Below, piece after piece: positions 35,546-47,076 of a stretch of DNA of 63,531 bases. Made by a program: the position numbers and the translations under genes. The notes beneath the pieces are model-generated. The model did no database searches and was not told the DNA's origin. It saw only the letters and a list, made by a program, of their open reading frames with translations. Source of the DNA: Actinomycetota bacterium (lineage in GTDB: Bacteria; Actinomycetota; Acidimicrobiia; Acidimicrobiales; Ilumatobacteraceae); assembly GCA_016870215.1 (NCBI GenBank), contig VGCD01000010.1:1-63531 (forward strand), given 5' to 3'. Positions within the stretch are counted from its first letter, which is position 1; each line of letters starts with the position of its first letter.

Positions 35546-35678
35546 AGTCGTCGCCTAGGTGCGACTGTGTGTACCGCGAGACTAGCGAGGCTGTGACGGA
35601 GGTGGTTAAGTCGAGGTGGTCATGACGATGACGTGATTGGCAAGTTCTGTCTGTATCCCTTGGTGGGCGCGACAATTG

Positions 35679-36233
35679 TCAGGGTTGCAGGCCGCCAAGT
35701 GGCCCACCCGGTCGAGCTGTTTCGACAATGCGAACCGACATGATGTTGCTCACCATTGAGTAGGGCCATGTGGCCGGCAATGTGGTGGGCAGGTTGGGCA
35801 TCTGTAGAAGGTTCACGCGACGCTCTCCGGGGTACACGTAGCCCAACTCTGATCGCGCGGCACCAACTACTCCGGCTGGGGTCTGAAGTGCATCGATCTC
35901 GTCTTGAAGCTGTTCATTTGCGTCGGCAAGTGCTTCAAATTCGGCACTGCGTTGTGCGATGGCTTCATGCTGGTCGAAGTAGTCGCGCATGGGAAACACG
36001 AAGAACGCGGCGGCTACTGCGAGCCCAACGATTCCGGCAGAAGCCCAGGCGAGTATGCGAAGGGGCCGGCTCTTGATGAGCCTGTTTTCGGCCGGGGTTC
36101 GCCTGGCTACACCCTCAGTGAGTGCACGGGTGATGTCACGCGTCGCGTCCCGCACATCACGACGGACGCGCGCTGACTTGTCGCGCGGCGCGCCACGGCG
36201 CGAACTAGAAGTGGTTGGGCGACGGGCGGTCAC
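35679..36233 (-). CDS. ftsB: Septum formation initiator FtsB/DivIC family protein
   Basis: 184 residues. A basic N-terminal cytoplasmic tail (1-55), one helix (about 58-80) and a coiled-coil (about 85-117, HEAIAQRSAEFEALADANEQ) are followed by the family end motif ARSELGYVYPGERRV. It acts with FtsL/FtsQ at the division site. It lies 85 bp downstream of eno on the same strand, the common actinobacterial eno-ftsB arrangement. The next gene should be DUF501, but the cox island intervenes. Confidence 0.9.
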   Translation of the reverse strand: MTARRPTTSSSRRGAPRDKSARVRRDVRDATRDITRALTEGVARRTPAENRLIKSRPLRILAWASAGIVGLAVAAAFFVFPMRDYFDQHEAIAQRSAEFEALADANEQLQDEIDALQTPAGVVGAARSELGYVYPGERRVNLLQMPNLPTTLPATWPYSMVSNIMSVRIVETARPGGPLGGLQP

Positions 36234-36255
36234 ACCTCAATTGTGGCGTAGTCGC

Positions 36256-36264
36256 TGTGGATAA
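36256..36264 (-). promoter_or_regulatory. DnaA-box match (TTATCCACA, reverse)
   Basis: An exact 9-mer on the minus strand in the 85-bp gap between eno and ftsB, 23 nt upstream of the ftsB start. Confidence 0.45.
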
Positions 36265-36318
36265 ACACGTACGCGAACATCTGTTCGTGTGAAATGTGTG
36301 TGCCGTGAGGTGGATTGT

Positions 36319-37608
<1,290 letters not shown>

Positions 37609-37624
37609 CTAGTGACAACTGGCC

Positions 37625-39070
37625 TCAGTCGCTCTGTTTGGCAAGCTCCCACAAGCGGTCCAGTTCTTCGAGGGTCATCGCACCGATGGAGGCACCCTCA
37701 TTACGTGCCAATTGTTCAACCCGTTCGACGCGCCGACGGAACTTCTGTACTGCTCCGCGCAGGGCGGCCTCCGGATCGATGTCCAAGTGGCGTGCAATGT
37801 TCACCACTGCGAAGAACAGATCACCGATTTCCGTAAAGGTGGCCTCGGGGTCCTCGTCGCGTGCGGCGGCAACTTCGCGGGCTTCCTCGGCAACTTTGTC
37901 GAGAGCACCGTCCACATTCGGCCAGTCAAACCCAGCGCGCGAAGCGCGTTGCTGCACTTTCAAGGCGAAAGAGAGAGATGGTGCAGCCTCAACGACGCCA
38001 TCGAACAGTCCGGTGCGATGAGGTTTCTCCTCGGCTTTCAACTGCTCCCAGTTCTTCAATACTTCAGTCGTGTCATTCACGGTGGTGTCAGCAAATACAT
38101 GCGGATGGCGTCTGACGAGTTTGTCGTGCACGCGCCGTGCCACGTCGGCCATGGAAAAGCGACCTTCTTGTTCAGCAATCACCGCGTGAAACTCGATTTG
38201 ATACAAGAGATCGCCCAGTTCCTCGACGAGTTCGTCGTCACCGTCAGTGTCACCTTCGCGTAAAGAGTTGATGGCGTCGACTACTTCGTAGGTCTCTTCG
38301 AGCAGGTATGTGACAAGCGACTTGTGTGTCTGCTCTTTGTCCCACGGGCATTGCTCGCGCAACGTTCGCGCGAGTTGATGAAAACGAACAAGTTCATGCC
38401 CGGCAGATGATGCAAGTCCGGGAATCCAAAGACATGTCAAGTGGTCAGCGTCGACTGCTCGGTCGATGTCGGACCACGTCGTGTGCACCACGCATTCGTC
38501 ATCTAGGCCCAGATGATGCAGCAGCGTCACTGGTGTGTCGTCGACATCATCCACCGACAACTTGATGTCAGAGAGCACCCAGTTCGCGTGTGTGTGAGCA
38601 ACCAACATTGGGCCGGTGTAACCAGCGCTAGCTGCTGCAAAGTCATGCCCGTCAATGAGACGAACTCCGATTTCTACTGGGTCGATCGCGAGTGCGCGCC
38701 ATGCGTCGTCAAGGAACGAAATTGCCGGCTCAACGTGGACATCAATATCGGTGAGTGCGAGCAAGTTGCGAACAGTCTTCTCAAGGACGAGTGGTGAACC
38801 AGGAACCGCGTAGAGCACCTCACCGAATTGTCGTGCTGCCGACACGAGGCGTTCGGTGATGGCGGAATACACCTCGTCAAATGTGTTCGATGAGTCATAA
38901 AGATGATCGAACGACTCTGCGCCATCTTCAGCGTGGAGAACTAGATGTGCAGACGGATGTCGAATTGTGCGAATGAACCGTTTCGTTGTGCGTGAGATGT
39001 GGTCAAGCGTGCCGGTTGTGACGCGTGCCGGATCACCAGGTCCGAGTCCGACGACGACGATGCGAGCCAC
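37625..39070 (-). CDS. mazG: MazG nucleotide pyrophosphohydrolase fused to a tetrapyrrole-methylase-type domain
   Basis: 481 residues. Residues 1-220 are a SAM-dependent tetrapyrrole-methylase-like domain (IVVVGLGPGDPARVTTGT, VLYAVPGSPLVLEKTV), as in Bacillus YabN. Residues about 235-470 hold two tandem MazG domains: the first with CPWDKEQTHKSLVTYLLEET and EELGDLLYQIEFHAVI, the second with EEAREVAAARDEDPEATFTE and IGDLFFAVVNIARHL. It removes non-canonical or excess NTPs. The mycobacterial MazG lacks the methylase domain. Confidence 0.93.
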   Translation of the reverse strand: MARIVVVGLGPGDPARVTTGTLDHISRTTKRFIRTIRHPSAHLVLHAEDGAESFDHLYDSSNTFDEVYSAITERLVSAARQFGEVLYAVPGSPLVLEKTVRNLLALTDIDVHVEPAISFLDDAWRALAIDPVEIGVRLIDGHDFAAASAGYTGPMLVAHTHANWVLSDIKLSVDDVDDTPVTLLHHLGLDDECVVHTTWSDIDRAVDADHLTCLWIPGLASSAGHELVRFHQLARTLREQCPWDKEQTHKSLVTYLLEETYEVVDAINSLREGDTDGDDELVEELGDLLYQIEFHAVIAEQEGRFSMADVARRVHDKLVRRHPHVFADTTVNDTTEVLKNWEQLKAEEKPHRTGLFDGVVEAAPSLSFALKVQQRASRAGFDWPNVDGALDKVAEEAREVAAARDEDPEATFTEIGDLFFAVVNIARHLDIDPEAALRGAVQKFRRRVERVEQLARNEGASIGAMTLEELDRLWELAKQSD

Positions 39071-39088
39071 GCGCTGCTGTGCTCCGCG

Positions 39089-40006
39089 TTACTGGACGGC
39101 AGATTTCGCCGTGTTCCATTCGCCGAATTGGGAGTTAACCCACACGTCTGCGCTGGCGAGATAACCAATGGCGAGCAGGCTTGCCGAGTTGTCGGTGAGT
39201 CGTTTCATGACGGCATCACCAACCTCGTCCCATGGGCGATGCACGATGACGTGATATCCAAATTGAGAGCGAACGGGCCCGATAACCATGGTCGGTCGGC
39301 CGGGAATGGCTGCGCTCATGAAGTCCGCGTCGAATTGTTCCTGAAGAGTGGGCAAGTTGAAACAGGCGTTCTCACCTTCATCCAACTTTCCACCGGATTC
39401 TTTGGCTGCTGGCTCGGTCGAGGTCTCTTTCGCAATTTTGGTGAAGTCGCCACCATCTTCCAATTCAGCGATGACCTTGTTGGCTGTATCAAGCGACTCC
39501 ACGAGGATGTGGCTCAGGCACAACACACCCGTGAGCGCTGGTTGTTTCTCATACCACGACTTCACGGCATCCTTGCTGGGCACGGTGACACGCTCGAATG
39601 CGTACTGAAGTGCATTGAGCTCGAGCGATGTGCTCTTCAACAGATCCGACCATCCGTCGATGGCGCCATCAGGCACAGACGCGAGCGCCTTTTGGCGATC
39701 TTCATCGGTGACTGAATCATCGATGGTGGTGAGAAACTGCGCTGCTGCGCGGCCTCGGATGAGTGAGTTGAGCACGCTACGTGCTTCATCGCCCGACAGC
39801 AGACCATTGGTATCAGGAGTGAGCTGACCAGCCGAAGTGAGATCTTCTGTGAGTTGTTCGAAATCGTCGAGCGGAAAAGACACGCCGTTCACTCGGAATG
39901 CATCGTTCGACTTCTCAACCGTGGAACATGCGGCAAGAGAGGTGGTTGCTGCGATCGCGAGTGCCGCTAGGGACAGTCGACGGGGGAGTTTCTTCAGTTC
40001 GGTCAC
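39089..40006 (-). CDS. SurA-like peptidyl-prolyl isomerase lipoprotein
   Basis: 305 residues from the GTG at 40004-40006, 11 nt after the mfd stop. Signal peptide with lipobox LAAC (about residues 24-27). A SurA-N-like helical segment and a parvulin-type rotamase core (VLCLSHILVESLDTANKVI, GGDFTKIAKETST, ESGGKLDEGE and FGYHVIVHRP) follow. It would be anchored outside the membrane and help fold exported proteins. A similar lipoprotein sits between mfd and mazG in Streptomyces. Confidence 0.85.
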   Translation of the reverse strand: MTELKKLPRRLSLAALAIAATTSLAACSTVEKSNDAFRVNGVSFPLDDFEQLTEDLTSAGQLTPDTNGLLSGDEARSVLNSLIRGRAAAQFLTTIDDSVTDEDRQKALASVPDGAIDGWSDLLKSTSLELNALQYAFERVTVPSKDAVKSWYEKQPALTGVLCLSHILVESLDTANKVIAELEDGGDFTKIAKETSTEPAAKESGGKLDEGENACFNLPTLQEQFDADFMSAAIPGRPTMVIGPVRSQFGYHVIVHRPWDEVGDAVMKRLTDNSASLLAIGYLASADVWVNSQFGEWNTAKSAVQ

Positions 40007-40017
40007 AAAGAACGACC

Positions 40018-43000
40018 CTACTCGTCGTCGGGCTCGAACAACTCGCTGATGACGGTGCGAAGGTGTTCGATGAGCGTCGTTTTCTTCGGGATCTGCAACA
40101 CCAATTGTCGTGCTGACTCTCGATACACAGCCCCCGGTGCGACGCGACGGAGCACCAACGACTGAGAAGCACGCAATGTGACGGGTGCGATCCGAATCTC
40201 GCGACGAGTTGCGGACACTTCTCGCAAGCCGAGGCGGTGACATGCGGCGCGCAGGTCTGCAACGCCGAGGAGGTTCTCGGCCGCAGCAGGTAGAGGTCCG
40301 AAACGGTCGAGCCACTCGGTACGAATGTCATTGACTTGTTCCAGTGTCGTTACTTCGGCGAGGCGTCGATATGCCTCTAGACGAAGTTCTTCGCTCGGTG
40401 CGTAGTCGTCTGGCAAGAACGCATCGATTGGCAAGTCGACAACGACATCGACAGGTTCGGCAACTGGTTCACCTTTCATTTCCGCGACGGCCTCGGTCAC
40501 CAATTGGCAATAGAGGTCATATCCAACTGCGGCGATGTGTCCACTTTGTGCTTCACCCAACAAGTTGCCAGCGCCGCGAATTTCCAAGTCGCGCATGGCG
40601 ATACGGAATCCGCTACCAAGTTCCGTGGACTCACCAATGGTGCGAAGTCGTTCGTACGCTTCTTCACTGAGCCGCTTGTCGCGTGGGTGGAACAGATAGG
40701 CATAGGCGCGCTGTCCGCCGCGACCGACGCGTCCGCGCAATTGGTGAAGCTGCCCAAGACCAAGAAGATCGGCACGCTCAACAACCAGAGTGTTCACCGT
40801 CGGCATGTCGATACCACTTTCGATGATGGTCGTGCAGACGAGCACGTCGTGCTTGCCCTCCCAGAAGTCCACGACAACTTTTTCGAGCTGTGACTCATCC
40901 ATCTGGCCGTGCGCCACGACAATGCGTGCCTCCGGAACCAACTCTCGCAATTGTTGTGCGTGTTCTTCGATTGACTGCACTCTGTTGTGCACCCAGAACA
41001 CCTGACCCTGACGAAGTAACTCTCGTCGAATCGCCTCTGTTGCTACTGCTTCACTGTCTTCGCCGACATACGTGAGGATCGGTTGGCGATCTGCCGGTGG
41101 GGTCTGAAGCAGCGACAAGTCGCGAATGCCAACGAGACTCATCTCGAGCGTGCGTGGAATCGGCGTTGCTGACATGGTGAGGACGTCGACATTCGTACGA
41201 AGTCGCTTCATCGCTTCTTTGTGTTGCACGCCGAAGCGTTGTTCCTCGTCGACCACCAAGAGTCCGAGATTCTTGAAGATGACACCTTCCTGAAGAAGGC
41301 GGTGCGTGCCGATGACGCAGTCCACTTCACCGGTCTTCAGTCCCTCCAGAACTTTGCGTGCTTCGGCATTAGTGAGAAATCTCGACAGCATCTCGACGCG
41401 AATCGGATATCCAGCAAAGCGCTCGGAGAACGTGTTTGCATGTTGCGAGGCGAGAAGCGTTGTTGGTACCAACACCGCCACTTGGCGGCCACCCTGGATT
41501 GCTTTAAAGGCCGCACGTACTGCAACTTCGGTTTTGCCAAAACCGACATCGCCGCAAATGAGGCGATCCATCGGCACGGTGCGCTCCATGTCACCCTTGA
41601 CCTCTTCAATTGCACGCATCTGATCGGGAGTCTCGACAAAGGGAAACGCAGACTCCATCTCGCTTTGCCACGGAGTGTCCTCGGCGAAAGCGTGACCCTC
41701 TGCCGTCACACGGCGTTGGTACAAAACGACGAGTTCTTGAGCCACCTCACGCACCGCGCTACGTACGCGCGACTTCGCTCGAGCAAAGTCACTTCCGCCC
41801 ATGCGATTCAGCGTCGGTGTCTCGCCACCCACATACTGACGAAGTGATCCGATGTGGTCGGTGGGCACGTACAACTTGTCGCCACCTTTGTAGGCGAGCA
41901 GTAGATAGTCGCGCTCGACACCACCGATGGAGCGTTTCACCATGCCCTCGTACTGGGCGACACCGTGATGTTGGTGCACCACATACCCACCAGGTTGTAG
42001 ATCTTCGAACACCGATACTGCGTTGGCTCGCGACGTGCGTGAGGCGCAACGTCTGCGTCGTCGACCACTGAGGTCTGATTCGGCTATCACCGCGATACGG
42101 GACTCTTGCAAGATGAAGCCGCGTGAGAGCGGGGCGACAACGACATTTCCAGCGCCACTTCGTACCGGCCCGTCGACACGAAGATCGAAGTGCAATCCGT
42201 TCTCGGCCAACAAGTCAGTGAATCGAGTGGCAGACACGTCGGTCTCGGCGGCCACGACGAGGGTCCACTTCTGCGACAGCAGTTCTTTGGCGCGAGTGAA
42301 AACGGGTGTCGGGTCGTGAATGATCGGGCCCCAACCACCCGAGGCCACCGTGGGTGTCTCGGGTGAATCTGCAGTATTGAGAACCGTCAATGACGCACTC
42401 TGTGATTCGAGTGACAACAACCGTTCCGCGCTGGTGTGTAAACGAGGGAATGAAACGGTTGCATCTCGTGCCCACGAGGTGGCAAGTGCGCGGGCGAGGT
42501 CGTCTTCTTCGGCAAGAAGATCACGAGCGCGGTCTCCCATGTTCTTTGGGTCGACCATCACGATGAGTGCATCGTCTCCGACCAGGTCAGTAATCAGTTG
42601 CTCTGTGGTAGTGAGCCACGGCAACCAACTCTCCATGCCGTCAAAAATCTGGCCTTCAGAAAGTCGTTCCCATTGCTCGCGTCCCCACGGTTCGGTCGCT
42701 ACAAGTTCGCTCGCACGAGAGCGAAGTTCGTCGTCAAGCATCAACTCGCGTGCTGGAAACACCACGATGTCGTCGACGTCGCCGACCGAACGTTGGTCAT
42801 TCACGTCAAAAGTTGTCAGGCGATCGACTTCATCACCCCACGTGTCGATGCGCACGGGTGCGTCTGAGGTGCTCGGAAAGATGTCGACGATTGCGCCGCG
42901 TCGTGCGAATTCGCCTCGGTGTTCCACCAAGGTCTCGCGACGGTAACCAAAGTGCACGAGAGTGGCGCACAACTCGTCGATGTCGATACGACCCTTCACG

Positions 43001-43422
43001 GCGACGCGAATTGGTTGTGTGCTCGTGGCATTCGGAGCCAGCTTTTGAAGCAGCGAACGCACGCTCGCCACCACGATGCGAGGTGTGTTGTCGCTACTTC
43101 CGAGGCGCCACACGACTTCCATCCGTCGGCCCATGGTCTCGACCGCCGGGCTGACTCGCTCGAACGGCAAGGTCTCCCAAGCAGGGAAGTGGCACACGGC
43201 GTCACTTGGTACATAAGCACGCAAGTCGTCGATGAGCTGTTCGGCCACCTGACCCGTTGGTACTGCCACGATGATCGGTGATCGACGAGTGGAAGCAGCG
43301 AGAGCGGCAATCACCAGTGGTCGTGCAGATTCCGCGACGGCGATGCGCGCATTTTTCTTGCCCGCAACCTGGGCGAGTGCTGGCTCATTGAGTGCAAAAT
43401 GGACGAGGTCGAGCAGGTTCAT
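40018..43422 (-). CDS. mfd: Transcription-repair coupling factor Mfd
   Basis: 1134 residues. A UvrB-like N-terminal module, a CarD-type RNA-polymerase-interacting domain ([18 protein letters not shown]) and a RecG-like motor are followed by the TRCF C-terminal domain. Walker A is [18 protein letters not shown] and the DEEQ box is [24 protein letters not shown] is also present. It removes stalled RNA polymerase and recruits UvrA. Its stop overlaps the pth ATG region by 4 nt. Confidence 0.97.
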   Translation of the reverse strand: MNLLDLVHFALNEPALAQVAGKKNARIAVAESARPLVIAALAASTRRSPIIVAVPTGQVAEQLIDDLRAYVPSDAVCHFPAWETLPFERVSPAVETMGRRMEVVWRLGSSDNTPRIVVASVRSLLQKLAPNATSTQPIRVAVKGRIDIDELCATLVHFGYRRETLVEHRGEFARRGAIVDIFPSTSDAPVRIDTWGDEVDRLTTFDVNDQRSVGDVDDIVVFPARELMLDDELRSRASELVATEPWGREQWERLSEGQIFDGMESWLPWLTTTEQLITDLVGDDALIVMVDPKNMGDRARDLLAEEDDLARALATSWARDATVSFPRLHTSAERLLSLESQSASLTVLNTADSPETPTVASGGWGPIIHDPTPVFTRAKELLSQKWTLVVAAETDVSATRFTDLLAENGLHFDLRVDGPVRSGAGNVVVAPLSRGFILQESRIAVIAESDLSGRRRRRCASRTSRANAVSVFEDLQPGGYVVHQHHGVAQYEGMVKRSIGGVERDYLLLAYKGGDKLYVPTDHIGSLRQYVGGETPTLNRMGGSDFARAKSRVRSAVREVAQELVVLYQRRVTAEGHAFAEDTPWQSEMESAFPFVETPDQMRAIEEVKGDMERTVPMDRLICGDVGFGKTEVAVRAAFKAIQGGRQVAVLVPTTLLASQHANTFSERFAGYPIRVEMLSRFLTNAEARKVLEGLKTGEVDCVIGTHRLLQEGVIFKNLGLLVVDEEQRFGVQHKEAMKRLRTNVDVLTMSATPIPRTLEMSLVGIRDLSLLQTPPADRQPILTYVGEDSEAVATEAIRRELLRQGQVFWVHNRVQSIEEHAQQLRELVPEARIVVAHGQMDESQLEKVVVDFWEGKHDVLVCTTIIESGIDMPTVNTLVVERADLLGLGQLHQLRGRVGRGGQRAYAYLFHPRDKRLSEEAYERLRTIGESTELGSGFRIAMRDLEIRGAGNLLGEAQSGHIAAVGYDLYCQLVTEAVAEMKGEPVAEPVDVVVDLPIDAFLPDDYAPSEELRLEAYRRLAEVTTLEQVNDIRTEWLDRFGPLPAAAENLLGVADLRAACHRLGLREVSATRREIRIAPVTLRASQSLVLRRVAPGAVYRESARQLVLQIPKKTTLIEHLRTVISELFEPDDE

Positions 43423-44006
43423 GCGGGCTTGGCATTGAAGGCCGTCATGGCCGCCAAAGCTCCGTCACGAAGTATCGCCTCGACTGCGTCAGCAGCGCGT
43501 ACGACACACTCGTCGAGCAACGTTCGTTCAGTAGCGGGAATACGAGACAGCACATGATCGGCGCCAGCTTCTTTTGAATGTGGCTTGCCGACTCCGATGC
43601 GCACACGTATGTAGTTGTCAGTCTTCAGATGCGCAGAGATGGACCGCAACCCGTTGTGCCCCGCCAGGCCGCCACCAACCTTCACACGAAGCACTCCCGG
43701 TTCAAGATCAAGTTCGTCATGCACCACGATCAAACGAGTGAGATCGTCCACCCTGTACTTCTTGCACAGGGGGCCAACAGCTTCACCTGAGTCATTCATG
43801 TACGTCGTCGGTACGGCGAGAACGACAGCGTTGCCGACAAGGGAAGTCTCGGCAACGAGTGCGTGTTGCTTGCCGACCTTGAGTCGTGCATTGCAACGCT
43901 CGGCAAGTAGTTCGACAGCATCTTGACCGACATTGTGGCGAGTACGCGCATAGCGCTTTCCGGGATTTCCCAGTCCGACGATGAGAGTTCGTTGGTTGTC
44001 AGCCAT
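43419..44006 (-). CDS. pth: Peptidyl-tRNA hydrolase
   Basis: 195 residues from the ATG at 44004-44006 (an upstream GTG/ATG would add about 10 non-conserved residues). It frees tRNA from stalled peptidyl-tRNA. TLIVGLGNPGKRYARTRHNVG with catalytic His24, TTYMNDSGEAV, VVHDELDLEPGVLRVK, and GGGLAGHNGLRSI are all intact. It overlaps mfd by 4 nt and follows rplY after 60 nt, as in other Actinobacteria. Confidence 0.97.
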   Translation of the reverse strand: MADNQRTLIVGLGNPGKRYARTRHNVGQDAVELLAERCNARLKVGKQHALVAETSLVGNAVVLAVPTTYMNDSGEAVGPLCKKYRVDDLTRLIVVHDELDLEPGVLRVKVGGGLAGHNGLRSISAHLKTDNYIRVRIGVGKPHSKEAGADHVLSRIPATERTLLDECVVRAADAVEAILRDGALAAMTAFNAKPA

Positions 44007-44066
44007 GTGCGGGACTTCTTGGGATTCGAATCCCACCTGGAGTGGGAAGTGTCACGACGATTGAAA

Positions 44067-44711
44067 CTACGAAGAAGCGCCGCTGGCTTCGACCGGTGCG
44101 GCTGCTGCAACAGCTTCGCCTTCGGCAGGCGTCGCAGTGGCAGCAGTGTCCTGGCGCAGCGTGAGCACGGTGACGACTGGCATGTCTGGGTCGCCGATAG
44201 CGACAACACCACTTGGCAACGCGACATCAGCAAGACGGATGACGTCGTTTGTCTGCATGTTGGTGATGTCGATGACGATTTCGTTCGGCAGGTTTGTCGG
44301 AGTGGTACGCAAGTCGATGGTGTCGACGGCAGCGTCGACGAGTCCACCGTCGCCGATGACAGCCTTCGCGGTACCTGTGAGACGAACGGGAACGGACACG
44401 GTGATTTCTTCGCTCATGTCGATTTGCAAGAAGTCGATGTGCGCTACTGTGCGACGCACGGGGTGACGCTGCAATTCTTTCACGATTGCCGGATACACAG
44501 TTCCGTCGACGTTCAATTCGAGAATGGTGTTCACGCCAGCGGGGCCGCTGAGTGCGACACGCAAGTCACGACGGGCAACTGACACCGACAGCGGTGACAT
44601 GCCGTGGCCGTAGAGGACGCCGGGAATCTGTTCTTGTGCGCGCAGACGACGAGCATTAGCGCTGCCAGTGGTACGACCGGCCTTGGCGAGGAGAGAAGCT
44701 GTACTGGACAC
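44067..44711 (-). CDS. rplY: Ribosomal protein bL25, CTC form
   Basis: 214 residues from the GTG at 44709-44711; the frame is open upstream but is not conserved. An N-terminal bL25 domain (ARRLRAQEQIPGVLYGHG; FLQIDMSEEITVSVPVRLTG) that binds 5S rRNA, a TL5/CTC beta domain, and an Ala/Glu-rich tail (about 190-214) typical of the actinobacterial CTC form. It lies 74 nt downstream of prs. Confidence 0.94.
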   Translation of the reverse strand: MSSTASLLAKAGRTTGSANARRLRAQEQIPGVLYGHGMSPLSVSVARRDLRVALSGPAGVNTILELNVDGTVYPAIVKELQRHPVRRTVAHIDFLQIDMSEEITVSVPVRLTGTAKAVIGDGGLVDAAVDTIDLRTTPTNLPNEIVIDITNMQTNDVIRLADVALPSGVVAIGDPDMPVVTVLTLRQDTAATATPAEGEAVAAAAPVEASGASS

Positions 44712-44785
44712 GGCTAGCGAGTGTACCCAAGGACCCGAAAGACCCCACCGTGGGCAATTGTGCGCAGATGAGCCTGCGACTGGCG

Positions 44786-45793
44786 TCAGGCCTGGTTTTC
44801 GCCGCCGAACAGCTCGCTGACGCTGGTCTCGTCGAACACCGCAGCGAGGGCATCGGCGATGATTTTGGCGACCGAGAGCACTTCCAACTTGTCGAACAAC
44901 TTGCCGTTCTCGATGGGCAAGGTGTTGGTGAGGACCACTCGCTCGATGGGCGAGGCCTTCATGCGATCGAGGGCAGGGCCGGACAGTACGCCGTGGGTGG
45001 CCATGGCCCACACTTCCTTGGCGCCACGCTCGAGAAGTAGTTCAGCTGCCGACACGATGGTTCCACCCGTGTCGATCATGTCGTCGGTGAGAATGCAGTG
45101 GCGTCCATCAACATCACCGATGACTTCCTTCGCAATTGCAACATTCGCGCTGCTCTTCGGACGGCGCTTGTTGATGAAGGCAACATCGGCGTTGCGGTCA
45201 GAAAGATGTTGCGCGAAGCGTTCCGCAACTTTCACACGACCTGCATCTGGAGACACGATGACAACATCGTTGTCGGCATGCTTGCGCACGTACTCCTCGA
45301 GAACGGGCATCGCGGTGAGGTGGTCGACAGGGCCAGAGAAGAAACCTTGAATCTGTCCGCTGTGAAGGTCGATCGACACCATTCGTGTGGCGCCAGCTGC
45401 TTTGAACATGTCAGAGAGCATGCGCGCAGTGATTGGTTCGCGACCTTCTGCTTTGCGATCTTGTCGGGCGTATCCGTAAAACGGACAAACAGCAGTGATG
45501 CGCTTGGCACTTGCGCGTTGTGCAGCATCGATCATGATGAGTTGCTCCATGATCGAGTCGTTGATGGAGTGGCCGTTCGTCGTGTAGTGACTCTGCATCA
45601 CGAACACATCACCACCACGAATGCTGTCTGAGAAACGCGGACGAATTTCTCCGTTGGCAAATTCGACGATGTTTGCGTCGCCTACTTCGATGCCAAGGTG
45701 AGCAGCGACTTCGTTGGCGAGTGCAGGGTGAGTGCGACCCGAGAAGAGTGACAGTCGCTTGGTGGTGACTCTTTCAAGCGGCTTCGACGTCAT
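44786..45793 (-). CDS. prs: Ribose-phosphate pyrophosphokinase
   Basis: 335 residues. It makes PRPP for nucleotides, His and NAD. RPRFSDSIRGGDVFVMQSH, the flexible loop VCPFYGYARQDRK, VSIDLHSGQIQGFF and the PRPP-binding motif HCILTDDMIDTGGTI are all present. The ATG overlaps the glmU stop by 4 nt, so translational coupling is likely. glmU-prs-rplY-pth is a conserved actinobacterial unit. Confidence 0.97.
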   Translation of the reverse strand: MTSKPLERVTTKRLSLFSGRTHPALANEVAAHLGIEVGDANIVEFANGEIRPRFSDSIRGGDVFVMQSHYTTNGHSINDSIMEQLIMIDAAQRASAKRITAVCPFYGYARQDRKAEGREPITARMLSDMFKAAGATRMVSIDLHSGQIQGFFSGPVDHLTAMPVLEEYVRKHADNDVVIVSPDAGRVKVAERFAQHLSDRNADVAFINKRRPKSSANVAIAKEVIGDVDGRHCILTDDMIDTGGTIVSAAELLLERGAKEVWAMATHGVLSGPALDRMKASPIERVVLTNTLPIENGKLFDKLEVLSVAKIIADALAAVFDETSVSELFGGENQA

Positions 45794-46890
45794 GCAATTC
45801 CAGTGTAGAACGCGCCGGTCCGTGCGCCCGCAGCGACACTGCTGCCAGCCTCGAGCGAGGCAAATGGTCCGACGATTGCGTCGGCTCCGATTTCAGAATC
45901 TCGTGCGACGGTGTTTTCAACAACGGCTCGGGGGCCCACCACACAGTCGAGGAGTCGAGTCTGTGGTCCGATTTCGCAGCCGTCGCCGATCGTGGTGTCG
46001 CCATGCAACAAAACGCCGGGAAACAAAGTGACGTCGCGACCGATGGAGACGGTCACATCGATGAATGTCTGGCGGGGGTCGAGCATGGTGACGCCACTCA
46101 GCAACCACATCTTGTTCGTACGAGCGCGCAACTCGCGCTCGGCGAGGGCCAATTGCCACCTGTCATTGACGCCAGCGGTTTCCGCGGCAGGGGCCTCGAC
46201 GCCTGCGACCCGGTGGCCCATTGATGCCAGCACTTCGACGGCATCGGTGAGGTAGTACTCGGCCTGAGAATTGTTGTTCGAGATACGACGAAGGGCGGGT
46301 CCGAGAAGGTCGCGTCGGAAGGCGTAGATGCCGGTGTTGATCTCGTTGATCGCAACTTCTTCTTCGTTGGCATCGCGCTGTTCGACAATGCGCATGACAC
46401 GACCGTCCTTGGCGCGCACGATGCGTCCGTATCCGGAAGGGTCATCCATGCGTGCCGTCAGAACCGTCGCAGCGCTGCCAGTGGACTCGTGAGTTTCGAC
46501 GAGTCGTGCAATCGTGTGTCGTTCGAGAAGTGGCGTGTCGCCTGGAAGCACAATGACCGTGGATGTGTCGTCCATGTCGGCGCTGTCACCATCGAACGAC
46601 GACAGCCCAACCACTGTGGCATCGCCGGTTCCACGCTGCACCGCTTGCTCGACGAACGAGACGCTTGCCCACGTCGGTGCTTGCTCTTGGACTTTCTTCG
46701 TCACGCGCTCGGCGTTGTGACCAACGACAATCACCGTGCGTGCGATCGGAAGGCCCTCGAGAGAGTGAATGACATGCATCACCATCGGTCGACCGCAGAT
46801 GAGGTGGAGCGGCTTTGGTCTCTCCGACCTCATGCGTGTGCCCTCGCCGGCCGCAAGAACGATCGCTGAAATCGCCGCAGAACTGGTCAT
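45790..46890 (-). CDS. glmU: GlmU-like UDP-GlcNAc pyrophosphorylase with a truncated left-handed beta-helix
   Basis: 366 residues versus about 455-490 for bifunctional GlmU. The uridyltransferase half is complete (IVLAAGEGTRMRSERPKPLH at 11-30, VIVLPGDTPLL, MRIVEQRDANEEE). The hexapeptide helix begins at GVTMLDPRQTFIDVTV but stops at GARTGAFYTGIA. It lacks the part with the acetyltransferase Lys, His, Tyr and Asn, and the R333-equivalent reads VGPFASLE. Only UDP-GlcNAc formation from GlcNAc-1-P is expected; GlcN-1-P acetylation must come from elsewhere. Confidence 0.93.
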   Translation of the reverse strand: MTSSAAISAIVLAAGEGTRMRSERPKPLHLICGRPMVMHVIHSLEGLPIARTVIVVGHNAERVTKKVQEQAPTWASVSFVEQAVQRGTGDATVVGLSSFDGDSADMDDTSTVIVLPGDTPLLERHTIARLVETHESTGSAATVLTARMDDPSGYGRIVRAKDGRVMRIVEQRDANEEEVAINEINTGIYAFRRDLLGPALRRISNNNSQAEYYLTDAVEVLASMGHRVAGVEAPAAETAGVNDRWQLALAERELRARTNKMWLLSGVTMLDPRQTFIDVTVSIGRDVTLFPGVLLHGDTTIGDGCEIGPQTRLLDCVVGPRAVVENTVARDSEIGADAIVGPFASLEAGSSVAAGARTGAFYTGIA

Positions 46891-46914
46891 GCAAAGGTTC
46901 TAGCAAGAAACCAC

Positions 46915-46989
46915 TGGTTCCGGGGAGAGGACTCGAACCCCTATCAACGGGACCAAAACCCGCTGTCCTGCCATTTGAACGACCCCGGA
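46915..46989 (-). tRNA. tRNA-Gln(TTG)
   Basis: Minus-strand cloverleaf: acceptor TCCGGGG/CCCCGGA, anticodon loop TTTTGGT (anticodon TTG), GGTTCGAGTC T-arm, and an encoded CCA at 46915-46917. It lies upstream of glmU, the same place as a tRNA-Gln in Mycobacterium. Confidence 0.95.
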
Positions 46990-47076
46990 AGGGAAAGGCG
47001 CGCATGCACGCCTTCGTCACTAGACGGTATCTGATTTTCGCAAAACTGCGTCTACGCCTGTAGGTTCGTCGCCGGT

